Shown: positions 26,411-35,165 of the stretch, in pieces
How positions within the stretch are numbered: the stretch's first letter is position 1
Layout: each line of letters opens with the position of its first letter
Assembly (NCBI RefSeq): GCF_003254645.1
Contig: NZ_PNFD01000001.1
Location: 1,392,698 to 1,456,697 of the forward strand
Reading direction: 5' to 3'
Length of the DNA: 64,000 nt
Source of the DNA: Microbacterium suaedae
GTDB taxonomy: Bacteria; Actinomycetota; Actinomycetes; Actinomycetales; Microbacteriaceae
Notes under the pieces: generated by a model
Told to the model about the DNA's origin: nothing
Database searches by the model: none
What the model saw: the letters and a program-made list of their open reading frames with translations, nothing else
Position numbers and translations under genes: made by a program

Positions 26411-27280
26411 TCAGTGCAGGCTCGTCGTCTCGACGGAGCGGATCCGACCCCGGATGAAAGCGTTCGCGTGCGCCGCGAGGTCGTCCGAGTCGTCCCACAG
26501 ATCGCGCCAGACCCCCAGGGTGTTGCTGAGCTCGGCACTGACGATCGCCGACGAGAACGACTCGAAGACCACGGGCCCGTCGTACGCCGTGCGGGCGAGT
26601 GCACCGAAGAAGGCGTCGAAGTCGACCGTGCCGCTGCCGAGATAGCCGCGGTGACTCTCGCCGATGTGCACGTATCCGAGGTCGTCCCCCGCGTCGAGGA
26701 CGGGCTGCCAGAGATCCGTCTCCTCGATGTTCATGTGATACGTGTCGAGGTGCAGCGAGACGGCCTCGTGATCGATCGCCCGCAGGAGTTCGAGCCCCGC
26801 GCGTGCCGTGTTCACGACGTTCGATTCGTATCGATTGACGATCTCGAGGCCGAGCCGCACTCCCTTCGCCGCCGCGCGATCGCCGAGACGGTGCAGCGCA
26901 ACGGCCGCGTTCCCCACTCCTTCCGGCGTGGACGGCGCCATGTACTTCTGCATCGCGCTGTAGATCACGCCCGTGAGGTGCGATCCCCCCATCGCGTGCA
27001 CGATGTCGATGCACTCCCCGAGCATCTCCTCACCGGCGCGCCGGGCCGCCGGATCCGGGCTCGTCAGATCGGTGGCGGCTGTGAGACCGAGCGACGCTGT
27101 CGCCTCGATTCCGCGCGCCGCGAGCAGACGCGCCGCAAGGGTCGCGTCGAAGTTCTTCGGATCCATAAGCGGGAACTCGACGATGTCGAAGCCGGCACGA
27201 CGAGTCGCGTCGATCGCCGCCTCGATCCCCTTCGCGTCAAGTCTTCCCGTGAATACCTGGGCATGTGCGCCGATCTTCAT
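26411..27280 (-). CDS. Sugar isomerase/epimerase (xylose isomerase-like TIM barrel)
   Basis: 289 aa of the AP-endonuclease-2/D-psicose 3-epimerase type. The metal ligands are E in LGLEIVNRYESN, D in LHLDTYHMNIEE, H in HIGESHRGYLGSG and E in VFESFSS. Members epimerise ketoses at C3 (tagatose or psicose type). The ATG at 27280 follows AGAGGAA. The gene starts divergently from the ABC transporter; both are likely LacI targets. Confidence 0.85.
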   Translation of the reverse strand: MKIGAHAQVFTGRLDAKGIEAAIDATRRAGFDIVEFPLMDPKNFDATLAARLLAARGIEATASLGLTAATDLTSPDPAARRAGEEMLGECIDIVHAMGGSHLTGVIYSAMQKYMAPSTPEGVGNAAVALHRLGDRAAAKGVRLGLEIVNRYESNVVNTARAGLELLRAIDHEAVSLHLDTYHMNIEETDLWQPVLDAGDDLGYVHIGESHRGYLGSGTVDFDAFFGALARTAYDGPVVFESFSSAIVSAELSNTLGVWRDLWDDSDDLAAHANAFIRGRIRSVETTSLH

Positions 27281-27316
27281 TGACGTTCCTCTGCTCATCG
27301 TCGACCATGGAGTCGA

Positions 27317-27330
27317 TGTAATCGATTTCA
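27317..27330. promoter_or_regulatory. LacI-type operator in the epimerase/ABC divergent region
   Basis: TGTAATCGATTTCA matches the palindrome TGTAATCGATTACA at 13 of 14 positions. The divergent region (27281-27505) also contains TTACAT near 27440 and a short hairpin GTTTCG-N12-CGAAAC at 27451-27474. Confidence 0.6.
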
Positions 27331-27505
27331 GCCTCGCGATCGAATCGAGATCAGATCGCGACATGGTCGGACTTCCGATTGTCGGACCATGAAGATACAT
27401 TAGGTGACAACTTGACGTGGGCGCTACTCTGAGATGCGCTTACATCAGATGTTTCGAGCGACGCCGCCCGAAACACTCACGACACCCCGAAGAAGCAGGT
27501 ACACC

Positions 27506-29023
27506 GTGACAGCACCACTCCTCGACGTCGAGGGGATCAGCAAGAGCTTCCCCGGCGTGCGCGCACTGCACGACGTCCGGTTCCATCTCCGCGCCGGCGA
27601 GGTCCTCGTGCTCGTCGGCGAGAACGGTGCCGGCAAGTCGACGCTCATGAAGATCCTGTCCGGGATCTACGCCCGAGATGAGGGGACGATCCGCGTCGAC
27701 GGGCGCCCCGTCGAGATCGCGAACCCCGCGGAAGCGCAGGATCTGGGGATCAGCATCATCCATCAGGAGATGAACCTCGCCTCGGATCTCACGGTCGCGC
27801 AGAACATCTTCATCGGACGAGAGCCGCGCGTCGGCCCCTTCCTCTCGGAGCGGGCGCTCAACGCGAAGACATCCGATCTCCTCCGCGAGCTCGGAATCGC
27901 GCTCGCTCCCTCACAGCTCGTCGGCGACCTCACCGTCGGCCAGCAGCAGATGGTCGAGATCGCAAAGGCTCTCTCATACGACGCCCGCGTGCTCATCATG
28001 GACGAGCCCACGTCGGCTCTGACCGACTCCGAGGTCGAGACGCTGTTCCGCCTCATCGCCGATCTCAAGGCGCGAGGGACGGGGATCGTCTACATCTCGC
28101 ACCGCATGGAGGAGCTGCAGCGGCTCGCCGACCGCGTCACCGTCCTCCGCGACGGCGAGCACGTCGGCGACCTCGACCGCAGCGAGATCTCGATCCCGCG
28201 GATCATCGAGATGATGGTCGGCCGCCACGTCGGCGAGGGCGCGCGCCCTAAGTCGACCGATGTCGCCCGCGAAGAAGTCGCGCTCCGCGTCACCGGCCTC
28301 AGCACGCGCTCTCTCCTGAAGGATGTCTCATTCGAGGTCCACCGCGGCGAGATCCTCGGCTTCGCAGGCCTTATGGGCGCCGGCCGCACCGAGACGGCAC
28401 GCGCGCTGATCGGGGCAGACCACCGCACGTCGGGGCACATCGAGGTGCATGGGCGCGCCGTCCGCATCTCGCAGCCCGCCGACGCGGTGAAGAACGGCAT
28501 CGGCTACCTGTCCGAAGACCGAAAGCAGTTCGGTCTCATGCTCGAGCAGGACGTCGCCTTCAACACGATGCTCGCGTCGATGCGCAGCTACGCGAACGGC
28601 ATCGGATGGATGCGCGATGGCCGGGGCCGCGATGTCACCAAGCGCTACGTCAAAGACCTCCGCGTGAAGACGCCGTCGATCGGTCAGACCGTGAAGCTGC
28701 TCTCCGGCGGCAATCAGCAGAAGGTCGTCATCGCGAAGTGGCTCGCCCGCGACTGCGATGTGCTGATCTTCGATGAGCCCACGCGCGGCATCGACGTCGG
28801 CGCGAAGGAGGAGATCTACGCGCTCCTCCACTCCCTTGCCGCCGAGGGCAAGGCGATCATCGTCATCTCGTCGGAGCTCCCCGAAGTGCTCCGGCTCTCG
28901 CATCGCATCGTCGCGATGGCGAACGGACGCGTCACCGGCGTCCTCGACAACGAGGAAGCCAGCCAGGAGAAGATCATGGAGTACTGCACGATGGACAGTG
29001 CGAGCGAAGGGCAGGCCGCCTGA
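27506..29023 (+). CDS. Sugar ABC transporter ATP-binding protein (RbsA/MglA type)
   Basis: 505 aa with two ABC cassettes. The first has Walker A GENGAGKST, the family's VGQQQMVEIAKAL signature and LIMDEPTSAL; the second has GLMGAGRTE in place of Walker A and LSGGNQQKVVIAKWLA with IFDEPTRGIDVG, the standard degenerate second half. The GTG at 27506 follows AAGCAGG. It energises uptake of a monosaccharide through the permease that overlaps its 3' end (TGATG). Confidence 0.93.
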   Translation: MTAPLLDVEGISKSFPGVRALHDVRFHLRAGEVLVLVGENGAGKSTLMKILSGIYARDEGTIRVDGRPVEIANPAEAQDLGISIIHQEMNLASDLTVAQNIFIGREPRVGPFLSERALNAKTSDLLRELGIALAPSQLVGDLTVGQQQMVEIAKALSYDARVLIMDEPTSALTDSEVETLFRLIADLKARGTGIVYISHRMEELQRLADRVTVLRDGEHVGDLDRSEISIPRIIEMMVGRHVGEGARPKSTDVAREEVALRVTGLSTRSLLKDVSFEVHRGEILGFAGLMGAGRTETARALIGADHRTSGHIEVHGRAVRISQPADAVKNGIGYLSEDRKQFGLMLEQDVAFNTMLASMRSYANGIGWMRDGRGRDVTKRYVKDLRVKTPSIGQTVKLLSGGNQQKVVIAKWLARDCDVLIFDEPTRGIDVGAKEEIYALLHSLAAEGKAIIVISSELPEVLRLSHRIVAMANGRVTGVLDNEEASQEKIMEYCTMDSASEGQAA

Positions 29024-30042
29024 TGAACACCGAGCCCCGCACCACGACGGTGATCAACACGGCGATCGCGGAGGACAAGCCCGCGTCGGGTGGCTTCGTC
29101 GGCTTCCTCAAACGGTCCGTCCAGCAGTCGCTCGCGTTCGGCACGCTGATCGCGCTCGTGCTGTTCTTCGCGATCGCGAGCCCGAACTTCTTCACCTGGA
29201 CGAACATCTCCGGCGTCCTGCTCTCGACCGCCGTCGTCGGGATCCTCGCACTCGGCACGACCTTTGTGATCATCACGGGCGGCATCGACCTCTCGATCGG
29301 CACCGGGATGACCCTGTGCGCCGTGATGACCGGCGTCTTCGTCACGAACATGGGATTGCCGATCTGGCTCGGCGTCCTCGGCGGCGTCGCAACCGGCGCA
29401 CTCATCGGCCTCATCAACGGCACGGGCGTCGCCATCCTCGGACTGCCGCCCTTCATCGCCACTCTCGCGATGATGATGATCGCGCAGGGCCTCGCTCTCG
29501 TCATCTCGGGCGTCGCCCCGATCTACTTCAGCGGCACGCCGTCGTTCAAGCAGATCGCCCTGGGCGAGATGATCCCGGGGCTGCCCAACGCCGTGCTGAT
29601 CATGCTCGTCGTCGCGGGCATCGCGATCATCATCCTGTCGAAGACCCTCATGGGCCGCTTCACCTACGCGATCGGATCCAACGAGGAGGCGACCCGCCTC
29701 TCGGGCATCAACACGCGCCGATGGAAGATCGCGATCTACGTGTTCGCCGGCGCCTTCACGGGCATCGCCGGCGTCGTGCTCGCCTCGCGTCTCGACTCGG
29801 CGCAGCCGCAGCTCGGCATGGGATACGAGCTGCAGGCGATCGCGGCGGTCATCATCGGCGGCACGTCGCTGCTGGGCGGACGCGGGTCGATCGTCGGCAC
29901 CCTCATCGGCGCGCTCATCATGTCCGTCCTCCTCAACGGCCTGCGCATCATGTCGATCCAGACCGAATGGCAGACCGTCGCGACGGGCATCGTCATCCTC
30001 GTCGCCGTCTTCGTCGACTCGCTGCGCAACAAACGCAGCTGA
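29023..30042 (+). CDS. Sugar ABC transporter permease (RbsC type)
   Basis: 339 aa with about 8-10 membrane segments; TFVIITGGIDLSIGTGMTLC and LASRLDSAQPQLGMGYELQA are RbsC/MglC/AraH hallmarks. The ATG overlaps the ATPase stop by one base. It forms the membrane channel with the ATPase upstream and the binding protein downstream. Confidence 0.92.
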   Translation: MNTEPRTTTVINTAIAEDKPASGGFVGFLKRSVQQSLAFGTLIALVLFFAIASPNFFTWTNISGVLLSTAVVGILALGTTFVIITGGIDLSIGTGMTLCAVMTGVFVTNMGLPIWLGVLGGVATGALIGLINGTGVAILGLPPFIATLAMMMIAQGLALVISGVAPIYFSGTPSFKQIALGEMIPGLPNAVLIMLVVAGIAIIILSKTLMGRFTYAIGSNEEATRLSGINTRRWKIAIYVFAGAFTGIAGVVLASRLDSAQPQLGMGYELQAIAAVIIGGTSLLGGRGSIVGTLIGALIMSVLLNGLRIMSIQTEWQTVATGIVILVAVFVDSLRNKRS

Positions 30043-30113
30043 CACCTGATCCCTTCCCTTCCCTGCACCCGAACGCCGGCTGGGAACCGGCACGAGACAA
30101 CGGAGTTCTCCCT

Positions 30114-31112
30114 ATGAAGAAGTTCACGAAGCGCACAGCTGCCTTCTCGCTGGCCGCCACAGCCGCGCTCGCCCTGAGCGCCTGCTCGGGCGATGGCGGA
30201 TCCGCCGGCGGCGGTGACAACGAGGTTCCCGACAGCGACGCGACCTATGTCGCGATGGTGTCGAAGGGCTTCCAGCACCAGTTCTGGCAGGCCGTCAACG
30301 ACGGCGCCCAGGAGAAGGCAGACGAGCTCGGCGTCGAGATCACGTTCGAGGGCCCCGCGTCCGAGACGCAGGTCGACGACCAGCTCAACATGCTGCAGAC
30401 AGCGATCGACCGCGAGCCCGACGCGATCGCGTACGCCGCCCTCGACCCCGAGGCGTGCATCCCCCTGTACGAGGACGCCGAGTCGGCCGGGATCCCCGTG
30501 GTGCAGTTCGATGCGCCGTGCAACAGCGACTACGCGCTGACGCTCGCCGCGACAGACGGCGTGGCGGCCGGTGCTCTGGCGGCCGACCACATGGCCGAGC
30601 TCATCGGCGGCGAGGGCAAGGTCGGCGTCATCGGCCACAGCCAGATCAACTCGACGGGCGTCGAGCGCCGCGACGGCTTCGTGAACCAGCTGGAGGACGA
30701 GTACCCCGACATCGAGGTCGTCGACATTCAGTACGGCGACGGCGACCACCTCAAGTCGGCCGACATCGCGAAGGCCATGATCAACGCCCATCCCGACCTC
30801 AAGGGCCTCTACGGCACCAACGAGGGCTCGGCGATCGGCGTCGTCAACGCCGCGAACGAGCTCGGTCTCACGGGTGATGACCTCACGATCATCGGCTTCG
30901 ACTCGGGTGCGGCCCAGATCAACGCGATCAAGGCCGGCACGATGGCCGGCGCGATCACGCAGGACCCCCGCGCGATCGGCGCGAAGGTCGTCCAGGCCGC
31001 GGTCGACGTGATCAACGGCGAGTCGATCGACGACTACATCGACACCGGCTCGTACTGGTACGACGCCGAGAACGTGGAGTCCGACGAGATCCAGGCGATG
31101 CTCTACGAATGA
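30114..31112 (+). CDS. Sugar ABC transporter substrate-binding lipoprotein
   Basis: 332 aa. Residues 1-24 form a lipoprotein signal with lipobox LSAC, then the PBP1 (ribose/galactose-binding) fold: MVSKGFQHQFWQAVNDGAQE, QLNMLQTAIDREPDAIAYAALD, VIGFDSGAAQINAIKAG. It delivers a monosaccharide to the permease. The last codons (LYE) and stop lie inside the 69-bp repeat, so the 3' end of this gene has been duplicated at 32608. The fucose/epimerase context suggests a fucose-like or ketose ligand. Confidence 0.92.
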   Translation: MKKFTKRTAAFSLAATAALALSACSGDGGSAGGGDNEVPDSDATYVAMVSKGFQHQFWQAVNDGAQEKADELGVEITFEGPASETQVDDQLNMLQTAIDREPDAIAYAALDPEACIPLYEDAESAGIPVVQFDAPCNSDYALTLAATDGVAAGALAADHMAELIGGEGKVGVIGHSQINSTGVERRDGFVNQLEDEYPDIEVVDIQYGDGDHLKSADIAKAMINAHPDLKGLYGTNEGSAIGVVNAANELGLTGDDLTIIGFDSGAAQINAIKAGTMAGAITQDPRAIGAKVVQAAVDVINGESIDDYIDTGSYWYDAENVESDEIQAMLYE

Positions 31113-31168
31113 TCGGATGAACAAAGCGGCCCCGCGAGATTCGCGGGGCCGCTTTCCTGTGTGCGCTC
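31100..31168. repeat. 69-bp direct repeat, left copy, containing the ABC-operon terminator
   Basis: Identical to 32608-32676. It begins in the last codons of the binding-protein gene and includes an intrinsic terminator hairpin at 31123-31155: 15-bp perfect arms starting AAAGCGGCCCCGCGA, loop GAT, ending in TTT. The two copies flank the ImmA/PIN segment. Confidence 0.95.
31123..31155 (+). terminator. Intrinsic terminator of the sugar ABC operon
   Basis: Perfect stem of 15 bp with three-base loop, A-rich on the left and T-rich on the right, so it can work in both directions and also end the convergent phosphotriesterase transcript in the second copy (32631-32663). Confidence 0.9.
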
Positions 31169-31406
31169 GTCTTGCAGGCGCCGACGGCGATGCCACAGTC
31201 GAAGGCGGGAGGTCTCAATCGAGACTTCGACCCGCGATACGCCAGCCGATGGTCGCCCGGGTGCGAGGTTTGTCAGTGGTCCCAGGTGTAATGGCCTAGT
31301 CATTCCGCACCGCTTCCACGCGAGGCCCTTTCGGTGATCCGATCGGACCACCTGAACAAGCCTCTGACCGTAAACTCATCACCACCGCTTCCAGACAGGA
31401 ATCACC

Positions 31407-32561
31407 GTGAGCAGCCAGCTTGCCGTCGCACCCACAGTTCTCCGTTGGGCCGAAGAACGTGCGCAACAGGCTGATTCGTCGTTGACCGCACGGTTCACGC
31501 ATTGGCAGGACTGGGTGGACGGTCGGGGTGGGCCAACCGTTCGGCAGGCCGAGCAGATCGCGAACTATGCCCACGTCCCGTTCGGCACGCTTTTCCTCCC
31601 CGCGCCACCCGAGTTCGAGATCCCGCTCACCGATTTTCGTCTCGGCGTCGAGGGCGATGCGCAGGATCCGAGCACAGAGCTGCGCGATGCAATCCACCTG
31701 AGCATCGTCCGACAGGATTGGTTCGTCTCTCACGCCAAACGCGAAGGGTTCGGGCCCGCACGGCTGCCGCGCATCGACACGGCGGATGTCATAGCCGCAG
31801 CCCGTGACGCAACTCGTGCCCTCGCATTCACGGTAGAAGATCGCGGCGCTGCGTCTCGCGGCGAACTTCGCCGTCGGATCCGCACGTCGTTCGAGGCTCT
31901 CGGCGGCCTTGTGGTGATGACCAGCATGGTCGGACACAACAGCCATCGGCCGCTTGATCGATCTGAGTTTCGGGGATTCGCTCTCTACGACGACATCGCG
32001 CCATTGATCTTCGTGAATACCCACGACGACTCTCTCGCAGGGCAGTTCTTCACCTTCCTGCACGAGCTCGGCCATATCCTGCGCGCCGAGACTGCGCTCG
32101 ACAACGCAGACCCGTGTCACCACGGTCGGGGAGGCGCCGAGGCTTGGTGCAACGCATTCGCAGCCGAGGCGCTCGTCCCTGCCGCCGACCTCCGCGCCCA
32201 CTTCGTCCCTGTCGAGGCGCCCGCTGAGGAGGCGAAGCGCCTGAGCGCCCGCTATCAGTGCTCGCCGCTCGTGATCCTTCTGCGCCTCCGCGAACTCCAG
32301 CTCATAGGCAGTACGGGATTCAACGAGGTCTACGGCGAGCTTGAACTCGACGTCGTCGATCGCGCACAAGCTGAGCGTGCGACGCGGAGCGGTGGCGACT
32401 TCTACCGCAATTTGCCGTATCGCAGCGGCGAGCGACTCTCGCGCGCCGTCATCGCCGATGTGCGGGGAGGCGACGTCAGCTACACCGAGGCCTTTCGTCT
32501 TCTCGGCCTCCGCAGTGCGACCCAGATCGACGAGTACGCGCGGCATCTCGGCCTGTCATGA
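31407..32561 (+). CDS. ImmA/IrrE-type metallopeptidase, antitoxin-like (COG2856)
   Basis: 384 aa. Residues about 25-75 look like an XRE-type helix-turn-helix (FTHWQDWVDGRGGPTVRQAE, then QIANYAHVPFGTLFL), and the later FTFLHELGHIL carries the HExxH zinc motif, followed by EAWCNAFAAEALVP. COG2856 proteins with this layout usually pair with a DUF4411 PIN toxin. The GTG at 31407 follows CAGGA. The 3' end overlaps the start of a truncated PIN gene (ATGA). The segment is flanked by direct repeats and is less GC-rich than its surroundings, both signs of acquisition. The upstream 238 bp hold no gene. Confidence 0.85.
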   Translation: MSSQLAVAPTVLRWAEERAQQADSSLTARFTHWQDWVDGRGGPTVRQAEQIANYAHVPFGTLFLPAPPEFEIPLTDFRLGVEGDAQDPSTELRDAIHLSIVRQDWFVSHAKREGFGPARLPRIDTADVIAAARDATRALAFTVEDRGAASRGELRRRIRTSFEALGGLVVMTSMVGHNSHRPLDRSEFRGFALYDDIAPLIFVNTHDDSLAGQFFTFLHELGHILRAETALDNADPCHHGRGGAEAWCNAFAAEALVPAADLRAHFVPVEAPAEEAKRLSARYQCSPLVILLRLRELQLIGSTGFNEVYGELELDVVDRAQAERATRSGGDFYRNLPYRSGERLSRAVIADVRGGDVSYTEAFRLLGLRSATQIDEYARHLGLS

Positions 32562-32608
32562 CCTACCTTCTCGACGCGAATGTGTTCATCCATGCGAAGA
32601 ACACGTAG
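32558..32608 (+). pseudogene. N-terminal remnant of a DUF4411/PIN-domain toxin
   Basis: The 16-residue reading frame MTYLLDANVFIHAKNT is the start of a PIN-domain toxin: the DANVFI Asp is the first catalytic Asp, and AKN continues into the tyrosine-rich region in DUF4411 proteins. The frame is cut by a TAG whose last base is the first base of the right direct repeat. About 150 residues of the toxin are missing, so no active toxin remains. Confidence 0.75.
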
Positions 32609-32676
32609 CTCTACGAATGATCGGATGAACAAAGCGGCCCCGCGAGATTCGCGGGGCCGCTTTCCTGTGTGCGCTC
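32608..32676. repeat. 69-bp direct repeat, right copy
   Basis: Identical to 31100-31168. It interrupts the PIN remnant on its left side and ends two bases inside the stop codon of the convergent phosphotriesterase-like gene on its right side. It carries a second copy of the terminator (32631-32663). Confidence 0.95.
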
Positions 32677-33619
32677 AGAACGCCAGCAGCGCGCGCGGAT
32701 TGTCCGTCGTGAAGCGCGCGACGAGCTCGTCGCCGATGCGGGCGGCGAGGCGCGGCAGGTAGCGCCGCCCGAGGTACGCGAGGCCCGGCATGCCGCCATA
32801 GGCGACGTAGCGGGTCGCGCGCGCGACGTCGCCGCCGAGCAGGATCCGATCGCCGCCCGCGGCCGCGACGCGCTCCGTCAGGGTGACGAGCTCGTCGTCG
32901 CTGCGCGTGCGCGGGCGGGCCATGCCGTCGTAGCCGAGCCACGCGCCGCGCGCCATGAGTTCGATGTGCAGCGCCGGATCCGGATCCCGGTCGGCGTGTG
33001 CGAGCAGGATCCGCTCGGCGGCGACGCCGAGGCCGCCCAGCAGATCGAGCACCTCGTGGGCGGCCGTGCAGAACTCGAGGTGCACCATGATCGGCGCGCC
33101 CGTCTCGGCGTGGGCGCGCGCCGCGGCCTCGAGCGTCGAGCGCTCGAACGCACTGATCGACCAGTACCCGATCCCCGTCTTCACGATCCCCGCGCGCACC
33201 GGATCCCCGCCGGGCGATCGCGCCGGCTCGGCCGCGGCGGCATCCGACGACGGGCACCCATCCTGCAGATCGCGGAGGAACAGCGCCGCGCGCTCGTCGC
33301 TCGAGGCCGCGCGCAGGGGGTGGCCCTCCGCGTAGTGCGCCTCGCGGTGGATCCCCGTCGCGGCGACAACGGTCAGGTCGGTCCGCTCGGAGATCGCCGC
33401 GAGTTCAGCCGGCCGCCGGCCGAGTCCGATCGGCGTCGCGTCGATCATGGCGGCGAAACCGCTGTCGCGCAGCGAAGCGGCCTCCTCGGCGCTCCGCGCC
33501 GGATCGTCGATCTCGTCGCCGGGGAGCAGGGGGCTCACCTGAAAGAGGTGCTCGTGCGCATTCGTCGGCCCGAGCGCATCCGCCGGGATGTCACCGAGGA
33601 CCGTGCGCACCGACGTCAT
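32675..33619 (-). CDS. Phosphotriesterase-family hydrolase (probable lactonase)
   Basis: 314 aa amidohydrolase. The metal site starts with NAHEHL, then VKTGIGYWSISAFE (bridging Lys region), HLEFCTAAHEVL and LLAHADRDPD, and ends with LGGDVARATRY. Members often open sugar-acid or homoserine lactones. It is the last gene of the operon running from the cupin isomerase and overlaps the preceding gene by four bases (ATGA). Its stop codon lies at the edge of the 69-bp repeat. Confidence 0.82.
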   Translation of the reverse strand: MTSVRTVLGDIPADALGPTNAHEHLFQVSPLLPGDEIDDPARSAEEAASLRDSGFAAMIDATPIGLGRRPAELAAISERTDLTVVAATGIHREAHYAEGHPLRAASSDERAALFLRDLQDGCPSSDAAAAEPARSPGGDPVRAGIVKTGIGYWSISAFERSTLEAAARAHAETGAPIMVHLEFCTAAHEVLDLLGGLGVAAERILLAHADRDPDPALHIELMARGAWLGYDGMARPRTRSDDELVTLTERVAAAGGDRILLGGDVARATRYVAYGGMPGLAYLGRRYLPRLAARIGDELVARFTTDNPRALLAF

Positions 33620-34515
33620 CGTTCCGCCAGCCGCGCGAGTCGCTCGACGGCCTGGGCCGGCATCGGGATGCCGTAGACCTCGGCGATCACCTGCGTCCAG
33701 CCGTGAATGAAGTAGCGCCACCCGTCCACGACATCGAGCCCGCGCGCATCCTGCTGCGCGCGTGCCTGGGCGAGGAACTCGAGCGTCCCGCGGTAGTTGA
33801 ATTCCCACACCCGCGCGCCCTCGGGGAACAGCACGTCATCGGGAAGCGGGGATCCCGGGCGGTCCTTGCCGAGACCGGTCGCGTTCACGACGAGGGATCC
33901 GCCGGCCGCCTCCGCGAGCACCTCGTGCGTCACCGCGGCGTCGGCGAGGCGCAGATCGAGGAGGTCTCGCGGGGTGCCACGGCGCTCGTGCACGGCCGAG
34001 AGGTGGGAGAGCCGCTCGGGGCTCGTGTCGGTCACGACGACACGTCGCGGCCGGTCCTCGCGCTCGGCGAGGCACCAGGTGAGGGCGGTTCCCGCTCCCC
34101 CGGCGCCGAGAACGACGGCATCGCGATCCCCGCCGAAGCCATCCGCGGGGAAGAACTCCTCGAGCGCGAGACGCGCCGTGATCGGATCCTTCGCGTGGCC
34201 CAGCAGCCGCCCGTCGCGCTTCGCGATGCTCGAGATCTCCCCGCAGGCGCGGGCGAAGTCGTCGAGTTCGTCGAAGAGGTCGTGGCAGGCGTCATAGAGA
34301 GCCATCTTGTGCGTCGTGACAAGAGCTCCCACGCGGTCCGGGTCGTCACGCAGCGCAGCGACGGTCGCCCGATACTGCTGCGCGCTCGCATCGAGGGGAA
34401 GATCCTCGCCGCCGAGCGTCGCATCGTCGAGGCCGAGCGCCTCGGCCCAGCGCGGGAAGATCCCCATGATGGACGACGCCCCCGTCGAGACGCCGATGAA
34501 TGTCATTCGGCTCAT
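33616..34515 (-). CDS. Shikimate dehydrogenase-like NAD(P) oxidoreductase
   Basis: 299 aa. ALVTTHKMALYDACHDLFDE carries the SDH catalytic Lys, and VVLGAGGAGTALTWCLAE is the Rossmann motif. The substrate-binding part is diverged from AroE (for example FIGVSTGASSIMGIFPRW in place of the usual SHS pair region), so it probably acts on another polyol or acid in this sugar operon. The start at 34515 follows GAGAGGAG and overlaps the aldolase stop (ATGA). Confidence 0.8.
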   Translation of the reverse strand: MSRMTFIGVSTGASSIMGIFPRWAEALGLDDATLGGEDLPLDASAQQYRATVAALRDDPDRVGALVTTHKMALYDACHDLFDELDDFARACGEISSIAKRDGRLLGHAKDPITARLALEEFFPADGFGGDRDAVVLGAGGAGTALTWCLAEREDRPRRVVVTDTSPERLSHLSAVHERRGTPRDLLDLRLADAAVTHEVLAEAAGGSLVVNATGLGKDRPGSPLPDDVLFPEGARVWEFNYRGTLEFLAQARAQQDARGLDVVDGWRYFIHGWTQVIAEVYGIPMPAQAVERLARLAER

Positions 34516-35165
34516 GCCGATTCTCCTCTCACGGCGTCGAGCGCGGCACGATACGCACGTGCGGCGCTCTCCACCTCATCGAAGCGCCCCGTCGCGAGCG
34601 CGGCGGGCGAGCACAGATCGCCGCCCGCGCCGACGGCCACGGCGCCCGCCGCGAACCAGTCGGCCAGGTTGTCCGCCGTGACCCCGCCGGTCGGCATGAT
34701 CGACACATCGGGGAAGGGCCCGCGCAGCGCCTTCACGAACGACGGGCCGCCCAGAGAGGCGGGGAAGATCTTCACGATGTCGACGCCCAGCTCGGTCGCC
34801 TCCATCACCTCGCTCGGCGTGAGAGCGCCCGTCATCGTGACGCAGCCGGTGCCGCGCATCGCCCGCGCGACCGCCGGCCGAGTTCCCGGTGAGACGAGGA
34901 ACTCGGCCCCGGCCTCCGCCGCCCGCTCGGCCTCCTCCTCCGTCGTGACGGTTCCGGCGCCGAGGACGATCTCGGATCCGTGCCGCGCAGCCGCCTCACG
35001 GATCACGCGAGGCGCGTCGGGTGTCGAGTAGGTGACCTCGATTCCGGTGATGCCACCGCGGACGAGCGCCGCGATCGCGTCGATCGCGCATCCGGCCGAC
35101 GGCGCGCGGAGCACCGCGAACACGCCCGCCTCTTTCACGCGGTCGAGTGTCTGCGGATCCGTCAT
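34512..35165 (-). CDS. KDPG/KDPGal-type aldolase
   Basis: 217 aa. ITGIEVTYSTPDAPRVI carries the family Glu, and VDIVKIFPASLGGPSFVKAL the Schiff-base Lys (IVKIFPA), with MPTGGVTADNLADWFAAGA. It cleaves 2-keto-3-deoxy-6-phospho-aldonates to pyruvate and an aldehyde phosphate. The ATG overlaps the upstream dehydrogenase stop. With kinase and dehydrogenases it indicates an Entner-Doudoroff-like end to this pathway. Confidence 0.9.
   Translation of the reverse strand: MTDPQTLDRVKEAGVFAVLRAPSAGCAIDAIAALVRGGITGIEVTYSTPDAPRVIREAAARHGSEIVLGAGTVTTEEEAERAAEAGAEFLVSPGTRPAVARAMRGTGCVTMTGALTPSEVMEATELGVDIVKIFPASLGGPSFVKALRGPFPDVSIMPTGGVTADNLADWFAAGAVAVGAGGDLCSPAALATGRFDEVESAARAYRAALDAVRGESA

Noticed and set aside
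28773..31112. 779-codon plus-strand frame joining ATPase, permease and binding protein
   Set aside because: Only its last 333 codons (from 30114) are the binding protein with a lipoprotein signal; the rest is a shifted frame.
31100..32676. Insertion sequence or prophage
   Set aside because: No transposase, integrase or terminal inverted repeats; the repeats are direct and cover gene ends.
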